From positions 1 through 64,000 of the forward strand of contig NZ_JBBDQW010000073.1 in assembly GCF_040905785.1 (NCBI RefSeq): a DNA stretch of 64,000 nucleotides, read 5' to 3'. The stretch comes from Tistlia sp040905785. GTDB lineage: Bacteria; Pseudomonadota; Alphaproteobacteria; Kiloniellales; DSM-21159. The translations under genes and the position numbers were made by a program. Under the pieces are notes generated by a model. That model was not told where the DNA came from, searched no databases, and saw nothing but the letters and a program-made list of their open reading frames with translations. Position 1 is the first letter of the stretch, and each line of letters starts with the position of its first letter. This document shows positions 32,536 to 40,551 of this stretch, piece by piece.

Positions 32536-34149
32536 TTAGCGCGCGGCGCGCGGCGTCGTCCCGCCGGAGAGCGGGCGATCGGCGCTGCCGGCTGCGGGCC
32601 GCGGCTGCCCGTCGGGCGGCGCGCCGAACAGCGCGTCCAGCATGCCGGTCACGGCGTCGGCGAGGCCGCGGCCGAAGGACTTGCCCACCGGGACATTCTG
32701 TCGAGGCGGCGCCTCGGCCGCCGCCAGGCTCTGCAGCAGCGCCTCGTCGAGGATGCCGTCCTCGGGCAGACCGCTGCGTTGCTGGTAGAGCCGGACCGCC
32801 TGGCTCGTCCTGGGGCCCTCCAGCCCGTCGACGGGCCCCGGATCGAGGCCCTGCCTGTGCAGCGCCCGCTGGACCTCGGCGACCAGCCGGCGATGCGGCG
32901 CACCCTCGTCCGCCCTGGCGCTCGACGTTGGCGCCGCCTTCCGGGGCGGCGCCTCCGCCTCGGGCGCCCCCGCCAGCGCCTCTGCCTCGGCCAGGGAATC
33001 GAAGGTCTCGGCCGGCGAGGCCTCGGGCGGCGGGATCGCTGCGAGCTGTTCGGAGGGGCCCGCCGGCACCAGGGTCGTGGGCGACGCCTCGACCGGCACG
33101 GCGACCGACCCGGCAGGCCGGACCGGCGCCAGGTCCGGCGTGGCGGCCGGCACGGCGAGCGCGAGGTGCGCGCCCGGTTCGGCCGCACGCGGCGGAGCCT
33201 CCGCCGCGGCCCGCGTCACCAGCGGCAGGGACTCGCTCGCTGGCCGCGGCGAGGCCGCCGCCTGCGGCACCCGGCCGGCGGGGCCCGCATCCGGCAGGAT
33301 GGGACCCGTGACGAGCAACCCGGCAAGCGCCGGCGCAGGCGAGTCGACGGGCGACGGCAGGTCGAGCGATGGTGCCGCCCGCAGTCCGGCCACCTCCGCT
33401 CCGGCCTCGGCCGGGCTCTCGGCGAGGCGCAGCTCGACCACCTGCCAGCCTCCCAAGGTCTCGGGCTGCGGCGGGTGCGCCGGCGCCAGCGTCGCCGGCC
33501 GAGGCGCGGGGACGGTCGCCGGGACGGTCGCGGGGGCGGCAGCCGCTTCGGCTGGGCGTGCCGTCGGCACCGCGAGCGCCGCTTGCAGGCTACCGGCAGC
33601 TTGTCGCGCCGGCTGGACCGCCGGCTGGACCGCCGGCCGCGCCGGATCGGGCGACACCGTCTCGCCGGCCGGCAGCAGCGAGACGGCTGCCAGGGCGAGG
33701 CCGGCCGAGCCGACGAGCCCGAAGGCGGCGAGGCGTGCCCGTCCCCTCCGCGGCTCACGGGTCGGAGCCCGATAGCTCTCGACGATCGGCTGCGACCGCT
33801 CGACCCGGCTCGGCCAGGCGCTGAGCTGCGCTGGCACCGTACGGCGGTCCCGGCGCCTCGGGCGCTCGCGCGCTCCGGTTGTCGCGGTCGGGGACAGCCC
33901 CGGTGGGGCGAGCAGCTCGGGCGTCCCGTCCGCCTTGGCGCGCGGGATCGGGGGAGAGCCGCCGTCGCTGGCCGCGCGGGACGCCGCGGGTCCGGGATCG
34001 GCCGCGCGCGGTCTCTCCACGGCGCCGCTTCCGGCGGTGCTCGCCTCCGCAGGGACGGCGGGCCGGTCTCCGGAATCCGTAGGATCTTTCGGGTCCGCCC
34101 TTGGCGAGCCCTTCTTGCGTCGAGGTGCGATCCACTTGAGGCGACGCAA
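32536..34149 (-). CDS. Proline/alanine-rich membrane-anchored protein with C-terminal peptidoglycan-binding domain
   Basis: About 537 residues. The N-terminal part (1-135) is basic and low in structure, a single helix follows (FGLVGSAGLALAAVSLL, about residues 138-160), then a long Ala/Pro-rich periplasmic region. Near residues 418-475 is a PG_binding_1-type domain: LVAEVQRALHRQGLDPGPVD then TSQAVRLYQQRSGLPEDG. This suggests an envelope protein held to peptidoglycan. The frame stays open to 34719, but that part is antisense to a plausible gene at 34372-34695. I place the start at a TTG (34147-34149) with GGAG upstream, which is uncertain. No close homologue is recognised. Confidence 0.65.
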   Translation of the reverse strand: MRRLKWIAPRRKKGSPRADPKDPTDSGDRPAVPAEASTAGSGAVERPRAADPGPAASRAASDGGSPPIPRAKADGTPELLAPPGLSPTATTGARERPRRRDRRTVPAQLSAWPSRVERSQPIVESYRAPTREPRRGRARLAAFGLVGSAGLALAAVSLLPAGETVSPDPARPAVQPAVQPARQAAGSLQAALAVPTARPAEAAAAPATVPATVPAPRPATLAPAHPPQPETLGGWQVVELRLAESPAEAGAEVAGLRAAPSLDLPSPVDSPAPALAGLLVTGPILPDAGPAGRVPQAAASPRPASESLPLVTRAAAEAPPRAAEPGAHLALAVPAATPDLAPVRPAGSVAVPVEASPTTLVPAGPSEQLAAIPPPEASPAETFDSLAEAEALAGAPEAEAPPRKAAPTSSARADEGAPHRRLVAEVQRALHRQGLDPGPVDGLEGPRTSQAVRLYQQRSGLPEDGILDEALLQSLAAAEAPPRQNVPVGKSFGRGLADAVTGMLDALFGAPPDGQPRPAAGSADRPLSGGTTPRAAR

Positions 34150-34371
34150 CGTACCTGCTCCGTCTCCGGGCGTCGGCGCCCGGTCCCGCCCGGCTGGAAG
34201 GGCTTTCTCCAAAGTCGGAAATGCGCAGCGGGCGGGAAATGTTCCTGTCACCACGCGCGTCCGGTGCGGGAACCCGTCCGGGGTGCCGGGGGCTTCTAGG
34301 GGGTGACGCCGCGGCCTGCGGCCCGTTTCCCGCCCCGATCGCCCTGACAGCACAACTGGAGTACAGAGCCC

Positions 34372-34695
34372 ATGAACCTGCCCTACAGCGTCACCACGCG
34401 CAGCGGCACCACCATCGACTTCTCCTTCCCGCTGCACGAGGAGACGGGCTCGCCGGTCCAGGTCAACCACCTGGTGACCCGCCTGCTCGGTGCCCTGGAC
34501 GGCGAGATCAGGACTCTCGGCGAGGTCTCGAACGGCGACGTGCTGCAGGCCCTGACGATCGCGACGGCGGCGCGGGCCGCCATGATCGAGGCGCCGATCG
34601 ACAGCAGCGTGCGCCTGCTCGAGCAGCTCCTCGGCAAGGCCCTGGCCGCGGCGGCGCAGGGCCGCCGGCAGGAACCGACCAGCGGGCACGCCTGA
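34372..34695 (+). CDS. Hypothetical protein, 107 residues
   Basis: A small soluble protein with a beta-rich start (MNLPYSVTTRSGTTIDFSFP) followed by helical, Ala/Leu-rich segments and a polar tail. CTGGAG lies about 10 nt before the ATG. I recognise no family. Codon use looks normal and the amino-acid mix is that of a folded protein, which favours this frame over the long antisense frame. Followed at 86 bp by another gene on the same strand. Confidence 0.6.
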   Translation: MNLPYSVTTRSGTTIDFSFPLHEETGSPVQVNHLVTRLLGALDGEIRTLGEVSNGDVLQALTIATAARAAMIEAPIDSSVRLLEQLLGKALAAAAQGRRQEPTSGHA

Positions 34696-34781
34696 TCCGG
34701 TCCGCTTGACGCCGGCCACCGCCTCGCCGAGGCTCCGGGCGCCGCGCCGCGCTTCGCAGTCACTTCGAGGAAGGAACAGCC

Positions 34782-35399
34782 ATGGTCCTACCGCTCGGGC
34801 CGCGCCACTGCCGCCCGCCTCTTCCGGCCCTGCTGCTTGCGGCGCTGGCCCTCATGATGGCGGGCGCCGCGCTCCTGCCGGGTACGGCGCTGGCCCTGCC
34901 CCCGGTTGGCGAGACGCCCTACAGCGGTCGCTTCACCATGGACATCGCCGGCCAGCCGGTAACCGGCACCCTGTACCACAGCCCGGACGCCGAGCGCCGA
35001 GAGATGACGGTCGAGGGCACCGGGCAGGTTTTCATCCTGCGCCCCGCCGCCGGCGAGGCGCTGATGATCCTGCCCGCGGCCAAGATGGCGATGCGCATAC
35101 CGCTGCCGCCCGACCCCGGCCTGGCCGCCGCCGAGGCCTTCGCCCGGCTCGACCCCCAGGCCGAGGGCGAGGAGACGGTGGCGGGCGAGGCGACGACGAT
35201 CTACCGGACCAGCGGCGAGATCGAGGGGCGCTTCTGGATCACCGACGACGGCGTCGTCATGCGCATGGAGACCGACACCGACCGCGGCCGCTACACCATG
35301 GAGCTGCTCGACCTTGAGCGCGGCGCCCAGGATCCGGCGCTGTTCGAGCTGCCGCCGGGGGTCCAGGTCATGGAAGGCATGGCGCCGCCCCGGCAGTAA
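34782..35399 (+). CDS. Exported hypothetical protein (DUF4412/LolA-like)
   Basis: A 205-residue protein with a signal peptide (hydrophobic residues 15-38, cleavage near ALA-LPP). The mature part has alternating beta strands (GRFTMDIAGQPVTGTLYHSP, FILRPAAGEALMILPAAKMA, GRFWITDDGVVMRMETDTDR), the pattern of DUF4412 and LolA-like periplasmic folds. Function unknown. AGGAAGGAA lies before the ATG. It converges on the HlyD gene 15 bp away. Confidence 0.75.
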   Translation: MVLPLGPRHCRPPLPALLLAALALMMAGAALLPGTALALPPVGETPYSGRFTMDIAGQPVTGTLYHSPDAERREMTVEGTGQVFILRPAAGEALMILPAAKMAMRIPLPPDPGLAAAEAFARLDPQAEGEETVAGEATTIYRTSGEIEGRFWITDDGVVMRMETDTDRGRYTMELLDLERGAQDPALFELPPGVQVMEGMAPPRQ

Positions 35400-35414
35400 C
35401 CGGCAGCAACAGCC

Positions 35415-36746
35415 TCAGCGTTCGTGGAAGGCGCTGTTGAAGACCTTGAGAACCGGCTTCAGCAGGTACTCCAGCACGGTGTGCTTGCCGGTCAGGACGT
35501 CGACCGAGGCGGTCATGCCGGGGATGATCGGCAGTTCCTCGCCGCGCGCGTCGCGCATCTCGGTCTCGGTGGTGCGCACCCGCACCAGGTAGTGGCTCTC
35601 GCCGGTCTTCTCGTCGAGGATCGAGTCGGCGCTGATGTGCTCCAGCTCGGCCTCCAGGATGCCGTAGATCGTGTAGTCGTAGGCCGTGATCTTGACCCGC
35701 GCCGGCAGGCCCGGGTGCAGGAAGGCGATGTCGGCGGGCTTGACCTGGGCCTCGACCAGCAGGGCGTCCTCGGCCGGCACGATCTCGATCAGATCCTGGC
35801 CGGGCTGGACCACCCCGCCGACCGTGTTGACCAGGACCTGCTTGACCGTGCCGGCGACCGGCGCGCGCACCACCGTGCGGCGCACCCGGTCGCTGCGCGA
35901 GGACAGCAGCTGCTCGAGCGCCTCGGCGTTGACCTGCGCCTCGTTGAGCTCCTGCAGGGCCCGCGAGCGGAACTGCGCGCGGACCTCGGCGATGCCCTGC
36001 TCCGACTCGGCGATCGCCGAGCCGATGCGCTCCATGGAGTGGCGCGTCGCCTCCAGCTCGCCGACGTACTGGTTCTCCTCGCGGCGCAGGCGGATCAGCT
36101 CGACCGGGGCGTTGATGCCGCGGTCGACGAGCGGCTTCAGGATGCCGATCTCCTGGCGCGCCAGGGCGATTGAACGCTCCAGCTGGTCGATCTTGGCCTG
36201 GGTCTCCTCGAGCTCGCGGCGCCGCTGGTTGATCGACTGCTCCAGCTGCCCGACGGCGGAGTCGAGCTCGCGGGCCCGCGAGTCGAAGAGCTCGTGCTCG
36301 GTCGCGACGACCCGCGGCAGGGCCTCCCGGATATCGCCGGGGAAGACCGGCACGACGCCGCCCAGCTCCGCCGTCAGCCGCGCGATCACCGCCTGCAGCC
36401 CGAGCAGCTTGACCCGGTTCTCCATGAAGTCCGACAGGAACTGGGTGTTGTCGAGCTGCATCACGACCTGTCCCTCGTCCACGCGCTGGCCGGCGCGGAC
36501 CAGGATCTCCGACAGGATGCCGCCCTCCAGGTTCTGCACGACCTGGACTTGGCGCGAGGGGATCACCTTGCCCTGGCCGTTGCTGACCTGGTCGATCTCG
36601 GCCCAGCCGGCCCAGACCACCGCCCAGACCAGAAAACCAAGGATCGCGAACAGCAGCAGGTGAGCGGTCAGGCTGGGCCGGCGGCTGACCGCGCCGCGCA
36701 GGCTCGACATGAACAGCTGGTCCTCGTCGCGGGCCATGCGGCTCAT
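35415..36746 (-). CDS. Type I secretion membrane fusion protein (HlyD family)
   Basis: A 443-residue periplasmic adaptor that links the inner-membrane ABC exporter to TolC. A single membrane helix (about residues 27-47, FAILGFLVWAVVWAGWAEID) is followed by the lipoyl half-motif GKVIPSRQVQVVQNLEGGIL, long coiled-coil helices (about 130-280) and the HlyD C-terminal barrel with VRAPVAGTVKQVLVNTVGGV and GMTASVDVLTGKHTVLEYLL. Its ATG overlaps the stop of the ABC gene by 4 bp. Last gene of the adhesin secretion operon. Confidence 0.95.
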   Translation of the reverse strand: MSRMARDEDQLFMSSLRGAVSRRPSLTAHLLLFAILGFLVWAVVWAGWAEIDQVSNGQGKVIPSRQVQVVQNLEGGILSEILVRAGQRVDEGQVVMQLDNTQFLSDFMENRVKLLGLQAVIARLTAELGGVVPVFPGDIREALPRVVATEHELFDSRARELDSAVGQLEQSINQRRRELEETQAKIDQLERSIALARQEIGILKPLVDRGINAPVELIRLRREENQYVGELEATRHSMERIGSAIAESEQGIAEVRAQFRSRALQELNEAQVNAEALEQLLSSRSDRVRRTVVRAPVAGTVKQVLVNTVGGVVQPGQDLIEIVPAEDALLVEAQVKPADIAFLHPGLPARVKITAYDYTIYGILEAELEHISADSILDEKTGESHYLVRVRTTETEMRDARGEELPIIPGMTASVDVLTGKHTVLEYLLKPVLKVFNSAFHER

Positions 36747-38971
36747 CCCGTGGCGATTCGGCCGCTCGACAGGCGCGCCAGGACCTCCTCGCGCGGCCCG
36801 TCGGCGACGACCTTGCCCTTGTCGAGCACGATCAGGCGGTCGACCAGCTTGAGCAGCGACAGGCGGTGGGTGATCAGCAGGATCGTGCGCTCCTGCAGCA
36901 GCCGCTCGAGGTTGGCGACGACCAGCTCCTCTGTGCGCGTGTCCATCGAGCTGGTCGGCTCGTCGAGGATCATCAGGTTGGGACCCTTGAGCAGGGCCCG
37001 CGCCAGGGCGACCGCCTGGCGCTGGCCGCCCGACAGGCCGTCGCCGCGCTCGCCGACCTGCAGGTCGTAGCCGGCCGGATGCTGGGTGATGAAGTCGTGC
37101 AGGCCGACCGCCCGGGCGATCTCGAGGACGTCGAGGTCGCTGGCGGAGGGCGCGGCGATGACCAGGTTCTCGCGGATCGTGCCCCGGAACAGGAACAGCT
37201 CCTGCGGCACGAAGCCGAGGTTGGCCCGAAGGTCGCTCGGCTCGATCTGGCGCACGTCGGTGCCGTCCAGGCGCACCGACCCCTTGGCCGGCTCGTAGAG
37301 TCCGCCGGCCAGCTTGGCGATCGTGCTCTTACCCGAGCCGACCCGCCCGACGATGCCGACGCGCTCGCCGGCGGCGATCTGGAAGCTGACGTCGCGCAGC
37401 ACCTCGCTGCTGCTGTTCGGGTAGACGAAGGAGACGTTCTCGAAGGTCAGCGCGCCGCTCAGGTAGGGCCGGTTGAGCAGCTGCGCCGAGGGCGGCCGCT
37501 CGACGGGCAGGCGCATGATCGCGTCGAGCGAGCGCAGCGAGGCACGGGCCTGGTGGAAGCGCATGGTCAGCTGCGCGACCTGGGCCATCGGCCCCGTCGC
37601 GCGGCCCGAGAGGATCACGCAGGCGATCAGGCCGCCGGCCGAGAGGCTGCCGTCGCCGACCAGGAAGATGCCGAGCAGCACGACCCCGACCATGGCCATC
37701 TGCTGGGCCATCTGGACGAAGTGGACGCCCAGGCTGCTGTAGAGGCGGCTGCGCTGGCCGAGCGAGGCGGTGTGCCCGACCAGGTCCTCCCAGAGCAGGC
37801 GCATGCGGCCCTCGGCGCCGACCATCTTCAGGGTCTCCAGGCCGGTCAGGCTCTCGATCAGGACGCCGTGCTTGTGCTCGCCCTGCTTCTGGTTGCGCGA
37901 GACCAGGCGCGCCATCGGGATCTGGATGAGCGCGCCCCAGACCAGGACCAGAAGCACGACGCCGAGCAGCAGCAGCCCGATCGGCGGGCTGATCAGGGCG
38001 ATCACCCCGACGAATAGGAAAGCGAAGGGCAGGTCGATGAAGGTCGCGAGTGTCGCCGAGGTGAAGAAGTCGCGCACCGATTCGAACTCGCGCACGATGG
38101 CGGCGAAGGCACCGGCAGAGGCAGGCCGGTGGGCGATCTTGATGTCGAGGACCTGGTCGAAGATCCGGCAGGCCAGGACGACGTCGGCGCGCCGCCCGAC
38201 GAAGTCGATGAACCAGGCGCGCAGGTTGCGCAGCAGGAAGTCGAAGAGGAACACCGAGATGGCGCCGATCGCGAGGGCGATGCCGGTCTCGACCGCGTCG
38301 TTGGGCAGCACGCGGTCGTAGACGTTCATGGTGAACAGCGGGTTGGCGAGCGCGAAGAGATTGATGACGATCGAGGCCAGGGCGACCTGGAGGTAGGTCC
38401 ACCAGTTCTCCATCAGGATGCCCCAGAACCAGGCGCGCGGCCGAGGCAGGTCGCGCTCGCCGCTGGCCGCCGCGAAGCGGTGCTCGGGCCGGGCGAGCAG
38501 CGCGTAGCCGCTGTAGCGTGCCGCCAGCTCCTCGACCGAGACCAGGGCCTCGCCGCCGCCGCCGCTGCCCGGGATGATCAGGCAGCTGCCGTCGGGGCGC
38601 CGCTCGACCAGCACCGCCGCGTCGCCCTCCTCGAGGATCAGCACGGCCGGCAGCGTCCAGGGATGGATTCTGTCGAGGCGGCGCCGCACCGCCTGGGCGA
38701 CCAGGCCGGCGCGGCCGGCCGCGCGGACGAAGAGGTCGGGCGTCAGGCGCGCGCCGCTCAGCGGCAGGCCGGAGAGCAGCACCTGGGCCGAGCGCGGCCG
38801 CCCGTGGTAGCGGCACAGGAAGACCAGGCAGGTGATCAAGGGATCGTCCTGCGGCAGCGAGCCCAGCGGCTGCCCCTCGGCGCGAGCGCCCTCCGGCTCC
38901 GGCGAGGCCGCGTCGGGGCCGTCGGCGGAGGCCGCGTCCTGGATCATCGGTCGAACCGTTCCAGCCTGCAT
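36743..38971 (-). CDS. Type I secretion ABC permease/ATPase with degenerate C39-like domain (LapB/LssB type)
   Basis: A 742-residue exporter. Residues about 40-150 are a C39 peptidase-like domain that starts DDPLITCLVFLCRYHGR and lacks the catalytic Cys/His arrangement, so it should bind but not cut the substrate. Six membrane helices follow (about 175-470), then the ATPase: Walker A GRVGSGKSTIAKL, Q-loop VPQELFLFRG, signature LSGGQRQAVALARALL, Walker B LMILDEPTSSMD, and switch His in LLITHRLSL. Exporters of this type serve giant LapA/RTX adhesins. The giant adhesin and the TolC homologue are just upstream in the same orientation. Confidence 0.95.
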   Translation of the reverse strand: MQAGTVRPMIQDAASADGPDAASPEPEGARAEGQPLGSLPQDDPLITCLVFLCRYHGRPRSAQVLLSGLPLSGARLTPDLFVRAAGRAGLVAQAVRRRLDRIHPWTLPAVLILEEGDAAVLVERRPDGSCLIIPGSGGGGEALVSVEELAARYSGYALLARPEHRFAAASGERDLPRPRAWFWGILMENWWTYLQVALASIVINLFALANPLFTMNVYDRVLPNDAVETGIALAIGAISVFLFDFLLRNLRAWFIDFVGRRADVVLACRIFDQVLDIKIAHRPASAGAFAAIVREFESVRDFFTSATLATFIDLPFAFLFVGVIALISPPIGLLLLGVVLLVLVWGALIQIPMARLVSRNQKQGEHKHGVLIESLTGLETLKMVGAEGRMRLLWEDLVGHTASLGQRSRLYSSLGVHFVQMAQQMAMVGVVLLGIFLVGDGSLSAGGLIACVILSGRATGPMAQVAQLTMRFHQARASLRSLDAIMRLPVERPPSAQLLNRPYLSGALTFENVSFVYPNSSSEVLRDVSFQIAAGERVGIVGRVGSGKSTIAKLAGGLYEPAKGSVRLDGTDVRQIEPSDLRANLGFVPQELFLFRGTIRENLVIAAPSASDLDVLEIARAVGLHDFITQHPAGYDLQVGERGDGLSGGQRQAVALARALLKGPNLMILDEPTSSMDTRTEELVVANLERLLQERTILLITHRLSLLKLVDRLIVLDKGKVVADGPREEVLARLSSGRIATG

Positions 38972-39017
38972 GGCCGGCCTACCCCCGGCGTCCCCGCAGG
39001 AAGGGGGGACGCGCCCC

Positions 39018-40433
39018 CTATTCGCGTGCCGGAACCGGCGACAGCTCCGGGGCGCTGGCGACGTCCTGGACCTCGAGCCCGACGTCGAGAGACGGCAGCA
39101 CGAGGCCGATCAGAGTCAGGATCTCGTAGGCGGCGAGCACCTGGTCGAGTTCGGTGCGCGCCAGGTCGACCCGCGCCACGAAGAGCTCGTTGCCGGAGTC
39201 GACCAGGTCCAGGATCGAGCGCTGGCGCAGGCGGAACTGCTCGCGGTAGGCGACGGTGACGTTCTCTGCGGTCGCGACCCGGTCGCGCAGCAGCTCGACC
39301 TGGTCGGTCGCGACCCGGTAGTTGGTGTAGGCGGTCTCGAGCCGCTGCTCGAGCCGGCGGTCGATCTCGTAGACCTGGAGCCGCGCCTGGTTCTCCTCCT
39401 CCAGGGCGCGCCGGCGCGCCGCGGTGTCGGCGCCGCCGTTGAAGAGGTTCCAGTTCAGCCGCAGCAGCGCCGTGCTGTCGGTCTCGAAGTCCGGCTCGCC
39501 GCTGACGCCATCACGGCCCTCGTGGGCCAGCTCGACGTCGAGCCTGGGGAAGAAGGTGCCGCTCGCGGCCTCGGCGGTGAAGCCGGCGGCCCGCGACTGC
39601 GCGACCGCGGTGCGACGCTGCGGGTCGTTCTTCCAGGCGACCTGCAGCGCCTCCTCCAGGCTCGCGGGCAACTGCCCGGCGGGCACCGCGGGGCGCTCCA
39701 GGCTGGCCGGCAGCGCGCCGACCGCCTCGCGGTAAGCCGCCTGGGCGTTGATCAGGTCGCCCTCGAGCCGGCGCAGCTGCGACTCGGCGAAGGCGCGCCG
39801 GGTACGGACCTGGCTGACGTCGGCATTGGAGCCGCCGCCGACCCTGGCGGCCTCCTCGACGTCGCCGAAGATGCGCTGGTGCAGCCCGACGTTCTCGCGG
39901 GCGTACTCGACCAGCTCGCGGCCCTGGACCACCGCCACGTGGGCCTCGACGGCGCGCAACGCGACCTCGTTGGCGGCGCCGCGCAGCTCCCAGAGCGAGG
40001 CTTCCGAGCGGCTCTCGGCGGCGTCCACGCGGTTGCCGGTCGCGAAGCCGTCGAACAGCAGCTGCGTCACGGCGCCACGATAGCGCTTGCGCCAGAGGTC
40101 GCCGTCGATCTCGTCCTCGGTGTCGGAGCCGCGGGTCGCGTGCTGGTAGCCGGTGTCACCCGAGACCTCGACCGACGGCAGGAAGGCGCCCGCCTCGACC
40201 TCGACCGCGCGCTCGCTGGCGCGGAAGCCGGCCTCGGCGCCGCGCACCTGCGGATGGCCGGTCACGGCCAGCGCGACGCTGTCGGCGAGGCTCTCGGCCT
40301 GAGCCGAGGCCGCCGAGAACAGCAGCCCGAGCGCCAGCGCGCAGGCAGCGCCTGCCGTCCGGGCGCCGAGATCCGGCCGACGCCGCGCGCTGCGCGCGCC
40401 GGAGTCCGGCGCCAGCAACATCCTAGCTCTCAT
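39018..40433 (-). CDS. TolC-family outer membrane protein of the type I secretion locus
   Basis: A 471-residue outer membrane channel. After a basic leader there is a signal peptide ending ASAQAES. Two repeated outer-membrane-efflux halves follow: ALAVTGHPQVRGAEAGFRAS plus QLLFDGFATGNRVDAAES in the first, and LNWNLFNGGADTAARRRAL in the second, the typical paired L-FDG/L-FNGG motifs. It lies between the adhesin and the ABC gene, so it is a dedicated outer-membrane exit (LapE/TolC role). GGGGGATCG upstream resembles the leader of the adhesin gene. Confidence 0.94.
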   Translation of the reverse strand: MRARMLLAPDSGARSARRRPDLGARTAGAACALALGLLFSAASAQAESLADSVALAVTGHPQVRGAEAGFRASERAVEVEAGAFLPSVEVSGDTGYQHATRGSDTEDEIDGDLWRKRYRGAVTQLLFDGFATGNRVDAAESRSEASLWELRGAANEVALRAVEAHVAVVQGRELVEYARENVGLHQRIFGDVEEAARVGGGSNADVSQVRTRRAFAESQLRRLEGDLINAQAAYREAVGALPASLERPAVPAGQLPASLEEALQVAWKNDPQRRTAVAQSRAAGFTAEAASGTFFPRLDVELAHEGRDGVSGEPDFETDSTALLRLNWNLFNGGADTAARRRALEEENQARLQVYEIDRRLEQRLETAYTNYRVATDQVELLRDRVATAENVTVAYREQFRLRQRSILDLVDSGNELFVARVDLARTELDQVLAAYEILTLIGLVLPSLDVGLEVQDVASAPELSPVPARE

Positions 40434-40463
40434 GTCGATCCCCCAAACCCCATTGTGTTTCCG

Positions 40464-40507
40464 CCTGCGACGCCCGTCGCAGGGGAACAGCCTTCCCGTG
40501 GGAAGGC
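40464..40507 (-). terminator. Two consecutive hairpins between the adhesin and tolC-like genes
   Basis: In the 118-bp gap, CCTGCGAC/GTCGCAGG (40464-40471, 40476-40483) and GCCTTCCC/GGGAAGGC (40490-40497, 40500-40507) form two perfect 8-bp stems. Neither is followed by a T-run on the minus strand, so they are weak terminators at best. They may instead set the ratio of adhesin to transporter mRNA by partial termination or by protecting 3' ends. Confidence 0.5.
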
Positions 40508-40551
40508 CGCCAACCCCGCACGGACCTTAACACTTTCCGGTCGAAAATTCA

